DNA of 64,000 nt, from positions 124,001-188,000 of the forward strand of contig MU859070.1 of the NCBI GenBank assembly GCA_033297205.1. Direction: 5' to 3'. Each line of letters opens with the position of its first letter. The stretch's first letter is position 1. This document shows, piece after piece, positions 23,626 through 34,511 of this stretch. A program made the translations under genes and the position numbers. The notes under the pieces were generated by a model that saw only the letters and a program-made list of their open reading frames with translations, was not told the origin of the DNA and searched no databases. This stretch comes from Pseudoneurospora amorphoporcata (Eukaryota; Ascomycota; Sordariomycetes; Sordariales; Sordariaceae).

Positions 23626-26490
23626 ATGTCCCCTTTCGTCGCAACCTACCCGCCTCTGGAGCAGATTACCCAGTTGAAGGATGGAAGTGTGACATTTTAT
23701 GCTGTGTTGGAGGTTCCCAAATCCCTTGCTCCTAACTCGTGGCAGCTTGCGCTCTGGCATTCCACTGGCAGCTTCGATGGTCGCAAGGCAAGCTGGGTCG
23801 AGACTCCCTTTGCCTCAAGTGGGCAGAGTAACTTCCCGTCGACCCTGCACGACCCTGCGGATCAGCTAACACGTCTGCACTTTGCTCTCGATCTTACCGT
23901 GCAGTCATCGTTGAGTTTCACCATCAAGTTTCGCCAGGGACCTGACCATGATTGGAAATGGGTGCGTAACGAGCAGGGTCTAGGCGATGGCTACATTGTG
24001 GTGGAGGATGGAGCGGCAGAAGGGAGTGATAGCGAGGACTTGCCAGATCTGATTCACGGCTTGAACCCATCTCTCAAATGGAGTTCTCATCTAAGTCAGT
24101 GTCCCGGAACTCGACTCTGGTCCATTGGAGTTCCCGTTGATGGGGCTAAAGACGATGATAACTCGACTTTCAGCAATGTTCCGCTCGGCACTCCTTGGGG
24201 AGGATTTCTAAGGTAAGGAGATTGGGGTCTTCGTGATGACCGATGTTTTTGAATATTGTCTGGGTGCTGATCAGAGCGGCGACAGGTGGTTCGCTTTGGT
24301 CAGAGATTGGTCTCCTTGGCTCGCTCCGAGGCAGGGAAGATCAACTGTCGAACTCGATAAAGATGCACTCTTGTGTTCGTTTCTCTCCAGCAAGGGCAAA
24401 CACTTGGTGTTTCTGGGCTTCGCCGGTATCAACAAGGCCGTCGATGGCATGACCCTGTTTCGCAGCGACGAATCTGGACGGTTAACCATCCATGTAGGCT
24501 TCAATCGCGAGACAAATATGAACGCATCACGACTAACCTTGACGGCCAGGTTCGGAACGATAGTGCGGAAGCCGGTAGCGGTACTGTTCTAGTAGCAGTT
24601 GGCGACAATTTTGAGAGTGCAAATGCTGCTGTCATGTACCACGCTCGCGGCCTTGTCAGCACCACCGACAGAACTGGCGAGTCTTCTAAGGAGCCGGAGA
24701 CACTCAGTGACAATGTCGAGGCTAATTGGTACGATAACTGGTATGACGGATTAGGTTACTGTGAGTGTGAAAGTTGTCAATATGCTCAGGTTGCAAGTCT
24801 AACGGGAGTATGCAGGCACGTGGAACGCTCTTGGCCAAAGGTTGACTGCGGAAAACGTAATCATGGCAGTCGATGCTCTGGCCGATAACAACATCCACAT
24901 CAGCAACTTGATCATCGACGACAACTGGCAAGACATTGATTACTGTGGAGACCAGTGGCAGCAAGGTTGGAATGACTTCGAGGCTGAACCTAAAGCCTTT
25001 CCCAATGGCCTCAAAGGACTGATTTCCGAAATACGATCCAAGCACAAGAATATCGAGCACGTTGCCGTGTGGCATGCCCTTCTAGGGTATTGGGCCGGCA
25101 TAGCGCCCGATGGCAATCTTGCAAAACGCTACAGGACAATCGAGGTTGTGCGTGGCGAAGATAGCTCACGTAAGAACATCCCCCTTGCCGGCAAAATGAC
25201 GGTCATTGCGCAGGAGGATGTCCACAAGTTCTACGATGACTTCTATCGCTTTCTCTCCGAGAGTGGTGTGGCAGGAGTCAAGACTGATGGGCAGTTCATG
25301 GTCGACATGTGGGTATCGCCAAAGGTTCGGCGCGAGCTCATACAACCGTACCTGGATAACTGGCTGCTCGCATCACTTTCGCACTTCAGCGGCAGAGCCA
25401 TCTCTTGCATGTCCCTGTCTCCGCAGATCATCTTCCATACACAACTTCCCCGGGGACGGCCCACGATGCTCTGCAGGAACTCGGATGACTTTTTCCCCGA
25501 AGTCCCATCTTCTCACCCCTGGCACGTCTGGGCAAATGCCCACAACAGCTTGCTTACCCAGCACCTCAACACCCTCCCCGATTGGGACATGTTCCAAACC
25601 GCTGGCGCATATGCCGGCTTTCACGCTGCAGCACGCTGTGTGAGCGGTGGTCCCATCTACATCACCGACGTTCCAGGCCAGTACAACCTCGATTTGATCA
25701 AGCAGATGACCGGTGTGACGCCACGGGGCAGGACCGTCATTTTCCGTCCCAGCGTGTTGGGCCGTAGTCTTGACCAATATGTCAACTACGATGATTTGTC
25801 TTTGCTCAAAATCAGCGCTTACAACGGCAGAGCTGTCACGGGTACTCCGATCATGGGCTTATTCAACGTATCGGGCCGGCCGCTCACAGAACTCGTCCCT
25901 CTCGCCCGGTTTTCGGGTGTCCTGCCATCAATGTGGTACGTGGTACGCTCTCATCAGAGTGGAGAAGTGACTGCGCCGGTTCAGACGACCTCGTCCGCCT
26001 CTCTGTTGATGGTATCTCTCGACAACGGCGGCTACGATATTCTTTCCGTCTTCCCCATGTCCCTTTACGAGACCGAGAGCAGAGGTCGTGTCTATGTGGC
26101 AAGCCTGGGGCTGGTCGGGAAGATGGCAGGGGCCGCTGCCATGTTGAACCACAGCACCGACCTACTCGAAAACGGACGGTTGTTCATTAGCACTAGGCTG
26201 AAGGCCTTGGGTGTACTTGGTAATAATCGTCCTCCGGAATCACTTAATAAACCCAATTAACATTATACCGCTTAGGTATCTACATCTCCCACCTTCCGGA
26301 GCTATCCATCCAGGACGAATTCATGGCCACGATTCAAGGCCAGCCTATCCCGCCCCACACGGTAACTGTCAGCAAGACGAGTAGCCATGTCATCGACATT
26401 GACATTGAAAGTGCCTGGAATGAGATGGGCCTCGATGCCGGCTGGTCGAATGAGGTGGAGGTCAAAGTCTACTTTACCTTGGAAAAGTGA
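23626..26490 (+). CDS. Raffinose-synthase/Sip1-type glycoside hydrolase (GH36)
   Basis: Exons 23626-24212, 24286-24493, 24550-24760, 24816-26219 and 26276-26490 give 874 residues. The family holds plant raffinose synthases, seed-imbibition proteins and fungal alpha-galactosidase-like enzymes, acting on alpha-galactosyl oligosaccharides. Seen in the sequence: an N-terminal beta-rich part of about 330 residues, the IIDDNWQ motif (about 368-374), the nucleophile motif KTDGQ with Asp near 493, and RNSDDF with the likely acid/base Asp near 559-560. There is no signal peptide, so the protein is probably intracellular. Small in-frame-disrupting introns were each confirmed by stops in the unspliced frame. 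Whether it hydrolyses or transfers galactose cannot be told from sequence alone. Confidence 0.92.
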
Positions 26491-26938
26491 GTGCTTCTGC
26501 AAAGAGATAACGTCCATGGCTCGAGTTGTGGTTAGGCACGTCATTGTACGCCGCACATACAACTTCCGAAGATAAATGATTCAATTTGTGGGACCTGAGA
26601 GAGGGACCAATCATCACCTTTGTGTATTTTCATGGCTATTGTCTTACTCTCGCGCTGTTATCCTCGCGTGAACTCCTTAATGATGATTACAGAGGAGGCT
26701 GTACATCATCTTCGTGGCACATTCGGTCTTCTATACCTCCTCTTCTTCCGCCGATTACTCATAGTATCATGAGAAAATATGACTTATAGTAGCAGCCAGA
26801 ATCTGAGTAGTTATATACACCGGAGGCAGTTACTAAACTGATGGGCAACGAGTGCAGATAGTCCGAAATGTGAACAACCGACAAAGAAAACCTATGTGAG
26901 GTTCTAATGTCCAGACCTCCTGCCATTTAACAACAATT
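26491..26938. other. Intergenic region between GH36 gene and tRNA-Val
   Basis: A 448-base stretch holding the GH36 3' end and upstream sequence of the tRNA. I see nothing else. Confidence 0.4.
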
Positions 26939-27012
26939 GGTCCGATGGTGTAGTTGGTTATCACGTCAGTCTAACACACTGAAGGTCCCCAGATCGAGCC
27001 TGGGTCGGATCA
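26939..27012 (+). tRNA. tRNA-Val, anticodon AAC
   Basis: A 74-base cloverleaf without an intron. The acceptor stem GGTCCGA pairs with TCGGATC (one G-T wobble) and is followed by discriminator A. The D arm includes GTGTAGTTGGTTATCAC. The anticodon stem-loop CAGTCTAACACACTG reads AAC at the wobble-first position, for valine. The T arm is CCCAGATCGAGCCTGGG. CCA is not encoded, as usual in eukaryotes. A run of seven T follows at 27,026-27,032. Confidence 0.96.
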
Positions 27013-30000
27013 TATCAAAACAATCTTTTTTTGCCATTTTCTTTCTCTTTTTGTTGTTTGCAACATCTTACAACTTTGTCTTGGCCTCTTTTTTTTTGTT
27101 TTCCCTCTCCCAAAGTCTGGGACCCCGCATTATCTTCCTCTTGCTCTGCCTTCTACTTCGTTACCCATGGGCATCAGACAGCACCAAAATACAGCCAAGC
27201 CGCGCGTCTTCGGTCGTCGGGGGAGGCTTAGCCCAGCTGCCCGGCTGCCCAGAAAAGCAGATCCTGAAGGACAGGATCGGAAAGTCAAAAAGTGGGCTTG
27301 GGCTTACAGTAGCTGCATTTTCTTCGCGAGGACCCTGAGTCCTGAGCGCGAGGTTGAGATAGAGAGATCGAGATGAATTGGGCGTGTTGATCCGATCCAA
27401 TGAATTGATTATCTTGGAGATGTTGACCAACGTTTTGATGATCGCGGATCCGGGCGCAGTCCTGTGTAGATGACAACTGAATTGAGCCCCGGGAAAGGTC
27501 GCAATGAGCGTTGGCCTCATGAAATGCTTCATGTTTGGCTGGTCTCTGGATTTTTCTGACACCTGGAGTTCGGTAATCACTTCTCGCGGCAAAGTTCTTG
27601 AGAGACAAAGATCACAGGTTGGTTTCAGTTGGCAAACATGGACTGAGTGAAACGTTTTGGACACAAGCATGTTTTTTTTTTGTTATGTCTGCCACACATA
27701 CCCGTCCCGATCTCGCAAAGATGAGAATGATTCCAGGCTTTTTATTCACTTTTTGGCAACTGCTCGTTCTTCCCGTGAGTTCGGGTTGGCTGAACCAACA
27801 CCGGGATCGTTCTTGAGGCTACCATGTGGGAAAGAAACTGAACGGTTGAGCAGGTTGTATTCAAGGGAAGCCAGCTGCCTGGCCAAGAAGACATTGTCCC
27901 TCGTTCCACCGCAGAGGTCTTACCTATACGGTTAATTTGTGTTTTTGCATCGGACCAAGGCGAGCGTGGTTATCAATGACCAAGAGAGGTATGCTCGGTA
28001 GGTGCCGGTGCCAATCAAATAGGCGCTCGGAGTAACTATCAATGTGACTGAGCAGTTTGTTGGTGATAGGGCTGTCAGGCTGTATTTAGCCTTTTCCCGC
28101 ATCTTGATTCAAAGATGACCAGACAAGCACAACCCTATTTTACCTACGGAGATAACCGAAAGTGACGTGCATCTCAAAATGTCCTTGACCGTCTCGACGC
28201 GGGTTTGGGCGGTGGAGTCGGCTTCTGAAGAGTTTCAGGTTTAGATTTCACGTTACCTAGCGGCAAAAAGTATCATCTGGTAGGAGATCTCAGGGTATCC
28301 TCGCGCTTATCATGACGCCGTGCGAGCCCCCCCTTGTGTAATTGTGAGGTTCAGAGGGGGAAATTGATCCTGCTTCGTGTCGTTGTGGTCTGGACGAATT
28401 GGGGCATGCAGAATCTTGAAAAGAACCAGAAACCTCATGTTTCCGACTTGCCTTTCTAAGGAAACTTGATGATTGTGTTCTGTGGGATGATGCTTCAAGG
28501 CAAATGGGCTGATGGGCAAGTGTCCGAACAACCATCCTTGAGGAGCCCGGACGGGATGATACAGAGATGATGGAATAGGGGATCCGACAAAAAGATGCAG
28601 CCGCTGCCAAGATCTTGGGGTAGGCGGGGGTGGACTGTAAAGTACCCCAGAATTTAGCACGTCTGCAACTCTGCACCAGGGCACATGGGCAGAACCGTAG
28701 CATGGAGGTCTGCAAGCGAAACTCTGAGAGACAGGAGCAGCTCCATGGACTTTGCGATTGAAAATGGGTGTCGATATGCGAAGATATGAGGTCCGCCTTG
28801 AATGCAGCATGCCAAAAAGACAAAGACTTCCGGAAGTGCGTCATCCCGTCCCCTGGCGAAGTCATTGCCCCAGTGCCTCAATCGCTTGGGCCTGTCAAAT
28901 GTCATCCCGTCGAAAGCACAGATGAACAACGACGGAGCCTTTGTGATCTTGAATCAAATCCAAGCTCGAGCCAAGCTGACATGAAGGTGAGGCTACCCCT
29001 TGTCGACTTTTGCCCTGTTTTCCGTTTCCAGAGACTCCGCCAATCCCGTCCGTCTCTTCCGGGGTCCAAGACCCTCGACGGCTCGAACCCCCTCCCTTCT
29101 TGCTGACGAGAGCGACCCTTCGTGAATGAGGGGAAAAAAGCAATGGGTGGAAGCCATCCAGTGGCTTTGCTGTGCCATGCCTATGATGAGTGAGAGCGAT
29201 TGTGAGGGGGGCAAACTGTCACTGTATAAAAGGAGTGCGTGGAATCGTCTCTTATCATTGACACGGTGGATAATCGAGGACAAGAGGATGGGGTTCAACG
29301 CAACCGGGCAGCTGGGCAAGTAGATGAATCAAACGGATGAATAATGAAACCAAGATTCGACGTGCACGTTCCGTTCCCGTCCTCAAGTCTCACTGGAAGC
29401 AGTTCCATGTTTTTTACAGTCAGGTTCCCACAAATTTCTTACAAACCCGGACCCAACCAATTTGAACGTTGAGTGTACAACTATAGCGCTTTCCCTTCCT
29501 CCATTCGTGTCTTTCCCATTCGGCTGCTTCATGCTGCCACCAGCACTGCGCAACAATCTCAGGAATCCCCCGTTTCGACAATCACAACCAACGCTTTTAG
29601 CGCTTGTGCCTCTGGCGACCGTGCGTTACAGAGCCTTAACAATTTCCACTCGCTCATTCTCACTTCCTGCAGTTCCTCGCTCCCGTCTCACACTACAGTC
29701 TCGAGTCGCCGCTGTGCTTGCATCTCACTTCTGCAAGTTCATCGCTTTGTCGCTCAGCAGGTCACTCTTCTCCACTTTCCGGGCTTGTCACGCCCCAACT
29801 TTCCATTCAACCATTCACACATCTTAGCCCTCGCCGTCGGGCGTCCTACCCGCTTACGTTACGTCTGCTTCCCATCTTCAGCAACTCCAAGCCATCCGAG
29901 AGGCTTTAGCAACATTTGCCCTCGACCATCGCCCATCCTTCTTTTTTTGTCCTCGACAAACCGTTCCTTTCTCTCTGGGCTTGGCAAACTGGTACACAGC

Positions 30001-30131
30001 GGGTTTCCCTACGGACTGGTGACGGCTGCGTGCGCTTATCAATCTCTACCTGATGGACACTCTGCGATAGTAATTCGTATCTCGTCGCCACTCATATCTC
30101 ATCGGCATCTCATCTGTCGACAGTCGGCAAA
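27013..30131. other. Gene-free region of 3.1 kb after tRNA-Val
   Basis: I see no convincing gene. The longest frames (for example 28,290-28,865 minus and 29,473-30,225 plus) have no recognisable domain and overlap other frames of similar length. The last 650 bases (about 29,460-30,131) are pyrimidine-rich and likely form the promoter and leader of the RING gene. No transposon terminal repeats or transposase-like frames are visible. Confidence 0.4.
27026..27032 (+). terminator. RNA polymerase III terminator of tRNA-Val
   Basis: Seven consecutive T residues start 14 bases after the tRNA 3' end, which fits the T-tract termination signal of RNA polymerase III. Confidence 0.75.
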
Positions 30132-31612
30132 ATGGTTTACGTTAATCCAGCCATGTTGGAAGGGGCGCGCGCCGTGGCGAGGCAGGTCGCCGATACTGGC
30201 ACTTCGATACTCACCTCAGCAGTAGCATCGGCGACAGCCATAGCGACGGCCTCAGCAACGGCCTCAGCAATTTCGACAAGCGCCAGCTCTACTCTGGTAG
30301 CCGCTTCACCAACAGCAATATCATCCACTTCTGTTTCTCCATCCGCCACTGGCACCTCGTCATCCGGGAATAACGATCAAAAGGAAGACGGCAAAGGGAC
30401 CCAGTCGCCGCTCTTGTTTTTTGTGGCATTGGGATTCGGCGTCGTTTTCACCAACCTCTGGTGGGTTTTCTGTGTGTCGCCCCATGTTTTGCCAAATGGG
30501 CAGCTAACCCGCGGTGCAGGATCATTGTGGGCGTCAAGTACTGCTTTCGATATAATGCTCGAACTCGTCAAATGCGCATGGCGGAGGAGGGTGACCAGAT
30601 TAACATGGACACCATGCCTCGGCCGCACCGACGCCGTCGTGAGAAAAAATTAATGACAATAGACGAAGTCAACGAGAAATTCCCCATGCTCAAGTACAAG
30701 ACTTGGGTTGCGAGCCGAGCGCGGGATGGCCTTCCCACCAGCGGTGGCGTTTCAGCGCCCAGCGGACCGAATAGTATTCATGACGCGGACGCTATTTCTC
30801 GAGAGCTGCCGAACAAGGAGCATATGTCGACTGAGGGCCGGCCAACTACAAGCACCGTCCAACCTGTTGACCGGGACTCGAAGACCCCACAACACGAAGC
30901 CAAGGAGAGCACCTCCAGCACTGTGCCTTTGACCCATGCTGTCTCGGAGGGAACGATGCCACCGAAGGAAGCCCGGGTTTCGCATGACGAGGGTGAAGAG
31001 GAGGAGGATCCGATTGACGCCGCATTGCCGCCCGAGTGCGAGGGCACTTCTGGTGACACCTGTGCTATTTGCATCGACACTTTGGAAGACGACGACGACG
31101 TGCGTGGATTGACTTGTGGACATGCTTTCCACGCGGCATGCCTTGACCCGTGGTTGACCAGCAGGCGAGCATGCTGTCCGTTGTGCAAGGCCGACTACTA
31201 CACTCCTAAACCACGCCCGGCCGGCGAACCAGTCGATGGCCAACCTGGCGTTATCCATGTCACTCTATCCAACGACCCACGATCCAATCGCATGAACATG
31301 CCAAGCCGACCGAGATATGCTTTCTTCGGCCTGGGTCGTCCAGCAAGGACGGTGTATGTGGCGTCTAACAACGACCAACGAGGGTCTCGGCGGCGCCATG
31401 GTGAGCGAAGACGGGACAACGGTGCTGTTAGTCAACCTGCCTCTTCAACTCAGACTGATTCGAATCGCGGCGCAGGCCGCGTGTTTGCAGAGCTTAGGGC
31501 TGCATTCCCCAACTTTCGACGCAACAACGGGGGGGCAAACGCAAACGCAAATGCCAACTCAAATGTGACGCCTTCTAATCTCGAAGCGGGAATCCGACCT
31601 GCGGGCAACTAA
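30132..31612 (+). CDS. Membrane-anchored RING-H2 protein, probable E3 ubiquitin ligase
   Basis: Exons 30132-30460 and 30520-31612 give 473 residues. The order is: an Ala/Ser/Thr-rich N-terminal segment (about 20-80), one hydrophobic membrane segment (about 93-117, LLFFVALGFGVVFTNLW...), a basic patch (RPHRRRREKK), an acidic stretch, a RING-H2 finger at about 291-332 (CAIC, then CGHAFHAAC, then CPLC) and a disordered tail ending in an Asn/Ala repeat. The single membrane span with a cytosolic RING-H2 is the layout of many fungal and plant E3 ligases. Target and membrane are unknown. The splice junction falls inside the membrane segment (Trp110), and phase supports it. Confidence 0.88.
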
Positions 31613-32559
31613 GTGACACGAATCTGAGAAACTTGGTTCCTATGGCGCTCTATTCGAAGTTGGTTTTCATACCGATACCCGTCTCTGTTGGCTGGGTGCT
31701 TTTCGCCTGCATTTATCTCGACCACTCCATCGTGTTATTACATGGCCGCTCACACCGCAAATTACGACATGTTATTTGTCAGATCTCGGGTCTACTATAT
31801 CCTTATCAACCTCTATTGGTAATCATACAGTTGTTTACTGGGTCAAGTTCACGCATTGGGCACAAAGCTGGGAGGACCCTGTACGATGAACGCCGTCACA
31901 GATCGATCACGACTTTATATACGATCTTTCTACATACTCTTGGTTTTCAGATCTGGCAAAGCGAGCGGCTCGAGAAGCATGAATCATTCCAGCGGCGTAA
32001 TGATGCATAGCAGTATCGGGTCTGGATGGTTACGAGGTGGAATGGGACGGAAGGTGGCTTCACGGACGAGCGCGTGTGGCTTTGGTTGTTATTGATGGGA
32101 TGGGATGGGATGGGATGGGATGGGATAGCATGGAGTTTATTGGGATGGAATTTTGATTTTTTGAACATGTACATTGGATGATTTGAGACCTCACCTCATT
32201 GTTGAGCGGACATCTTGTTTATAAGTTGACCATGGCACCTTTTATGGGCGTTCGCATCTGGTAACTGGGGAAATAGGGAAGAGTGGATAAGCGAAAGTTA
32301 GCGGCTTCAGGAGAATGAACATGCGATGAATCGTTTATTCTTGCCTTCCTCTGTGAGGTGAATTTGTTCGCGATATATGATCATGTACGGAACGTCGACG
32401 CGTCATACCGAGCGGTTTCCCTTTTGAACTCGCTCTTGAACTCGCTCAGAGGCAACTCTCACTATATGGAGCTCAGCATCACCAAAAGGCACATCAGCAG
32501 CCCAGCAAAGGCCACGATCGACCTTTTGTTAAGCTAAGCGCTGCAGTATGGGGTTTCCT
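31613..32559. other. Convergent intergenic region with GGGAT repeat
   Basis: About 950 bases between converging genes. It contains a GGGAT tandem repeat (32,096-32,126) and no convincing gene. A 125-codon frame at 31,633-32,010 starts with TTG and shows no domain. Confidence 0.45.
32096..32126 (+). repeat. (GGGAT)n pentanucleotide repeat
   Basis: Six GGG runs, each separated by AT, lie between 32,097 and 32,124. The pattern meets the usual motif for an intramolecular G-quadruplex on the plus strand. Confidence 0.9.
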
Positions 32560-33777
32560 TCAGAGAAACTTCCCACTCTGAAACCGATCCCCAAAGTTCG
32601 CCGCCCGATTCAGCAAATCCTTCCTCTGCGTATGGCTAATCCGTCCTCCAACCGCCATATCCTTCTCCCGATCAAATGCCCGCTTACTCGGGTCATCTTC
32701 ATCATCCACCCCATCCTGCTTTCCGTACTTATCCCCCGCCCTACCGGGTTTCGCAGTCGAGTTCTCGGAAGTCAATTTCTTCTTCCCCGCCGCAATGGCA
32801 GCCTGGTGTTCCTCCACTAGACTCCTTCCGCGGGTTTGTTCCGTGTAGGAACGGACTCTTGCTTCGTCTAGGTTTTTGGGTCTGCTAGTCTTTGACGAGG
32901 CAGAGACAGAGGCGGTAGCGTGGGAGGCGGATGGATCTTCCCGACCGAGAACCGCCGCCGCCAACCGCTTGATCTTCTCTTCGGGCGTCTCCGTCCATAT
33001 ACTGCTTACTCCTCCGGATTTTTCTGTAGCGGCAGAGCGGCCGCTGGCGAACTTGCGGGACTTGAGTTTGGTTGGGTCCGGGGCGCGGTAGGCGCTGTCG
33101 GTGGGCGGGGCGATCATCCAGTCGTCGCGCTTGGGGGCTTGTGGTTCTTCCGCGGCTTGTTGCTGGGCGAAGGAAGGGAAGGATGGACCACGGGCTGAGG
33201 AGGTAGCGGCTGGTCGTGAACCGGGGAGGGCGGGCCCGTAGCCGTCGTCTGAATCTGAGTCTGAGTCCGCCGAGTCGGCGTTGGGGTCTGTGGTTGGGCG
33301 TTCGGAAAGGTCGGCGGGTGGAGGGGCGGGGCCGTAGATACGCTTGGGAGCTGGAGGCGGCATAGTTGGGCCTATTGATGGAGCTGCTACAGCGGGGCCC
33401 ATATTACCGTCGTCTGAACCGTCGTCGAGGGGAATTTCATCGTTGTTTGCCGTTGTATGTGGTGGTAGAAGAGAAGGACCGATCGATGGTTGCGTGGTGG
33501 GCTTTGCGACACGCTCTTCGTCGGTTCGAGAAGGGCCTATTGATGGTCGCGGTGGCGCAGATGGGCCAATGCCAGATGAAGAGTGTGTGGCGTTTGGTTT
33601 GGGTGCGCTAGGACCGAAGCCATAATCCGAGTCGTCGTCGTCGCCGTCATCGAGCGGGATTTCGTCTTGATTGTCTGGTCGCGATATCTTGGTCGGGGGA
33701 GAAGCGGACTCTTCGTCTTCGGAGTCGCGTTTGCGCTTTTGAAGATGGGGAGGGAGTTGAGGGCCGATGGATGACAT
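32560..33777 (-). CDS. GPALPP-motif protein (GPALPP1/DUF3752-like)
   Basis: An intronless frame of 405 residues. The start at 33777 (MSSIGPQLPPHLQKRKRD) is chosen over the open extension to 33915 because the family begins with an IGPxLPP motif and a basic signal. The N-terminal half has seven related motifs (IGPQLPP, IGPSAPP, IGPSR, IGPSLLPP, IGPTMPP, YGPAPPP, YGPALPG) set among acidic stretches such as DEIPLDDG. The C-terminal half contains RDDWMIAPP, WTETPEEK and a C-terminal RISHTQRKDLLNRA segment, which matches the conserved C-terminus of GPALPP1-type proteins. The family is nuclear and poorly characterised; a link to RNA processing is only suggested in general. Confidence 0.85.
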   Translation of the reverse strand: MSSIGPQLPPHLQKRKRDSEDEESASPPTKISRPDNQDEIPLDDGDDDDSDYGFGPSAPKPNATHSSSGIGPSAPPRPSIGPSRTDEERVAKPTTQPSIGPSLLPPHTTANNDEIPLDDGSDDGNMGPAVAAPSIGPTMPPPAPKRIYGPAPPPADLSERPTTDPNADSADSDSDSDDGYGPALPGSRPAATSSARGPSFPSFAQQQAAEEPQAPKRDDWMIAPPTDSAYRAPDPTKLKSRKFASGRSAATEKSGGVSSIWTETPEEKIKRLAAAVLGREDPSASHATASVSASSKTSRPKNLDEARVRSYTEQTRGRSLVEEHQAAIAAGKKKLTSENSTAKPGRAGDKYGKQDGVDDEDDPSKRAFDREKDMAVGGRISHTQRKDLLNRAANFGDRFQSGKFL

Positions 33778-34511
33778 GGCTCGTGGTGTTGGATTGGGTT
33801 GTGTAGCGGAGTTCTGTTCAATCGCGTTGGGACGGAAATATATAAAAATTGTAGATGTACCTAAAAGCCAAAAGTTGTTGTGGTCGTGAAGATGGGAGGG
33901 CGAGGATGGAAACATGGTTCAAAATTGTCACAGGGGGGCTGGACTTAGGTATGATGCAAGCCTGTCCCTTGAACAGGCAGTGGGGCGGTGGATAAGACCT
34001 TATCGATAACACGCTGAACGACCGGGGAGCCGGGGTTTCTTGTTGGGACTGTTGGTGATGGCACATGGCAGGCCTGCGTGCGTAATTGCCTTGCTCCCGT
34101 CCCCGGCCGCTCCTGGAGCTCCAAGTCTAATGAACTGTTGAAGGGAAGCTCGATATCCCGTCTTCCATGCGCCCTGGAGTCACCCCGTCCACAAACGAAT
34201 GCGCAGAAATTCGACGAACCCTGGTCTCCATAACTTGAGCTGGAAATCATAACGAGGACTTTACTAAATATCGCTTTGGTCTGTTGTCGCTCCTTACCTG
34301 GGTGCCTAGCTAGATCCAGCATCATCCAACTGCGTCGCCAAGAACACAAGCCGGGAGCTACCACCAACAACTACTCGTGAGCGCCACCAAGTTGGGACAA
34401 CATCAAACTAAACACACTACGTACACGATCACCACGAGGGCAGAGGTCGCACACCCTTTTGGACGAAATACCCGACTGTACTGAAAACATGTGCTGCTCT
34501 GGCTATCCCCG
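33778..34511. promoter_or_regulatory. Divergent promoter region, GPALPP gene and VPS8
   Basis: A 734-base region between two divergent starts. No gene of its own is seen. A 141-codon minus-strand frame (33,945-34,370) has no recognisable content. Confidence 0.4.

Noticed and set aside
28290..28865. 191-codon minus-strand frame in the gene-free region after tRNA-Val
   Set aside because: Non-family Ser/Pro/His-rich composition, overlapped by a second frame of similar length, with no supporting signals.
30461..30519. Reading the RING gene as one unspliced frame from 30,461
   Set aside because: The segment has a GT...CAG intron; removing it joins the two halves of a membrane segment in phase.
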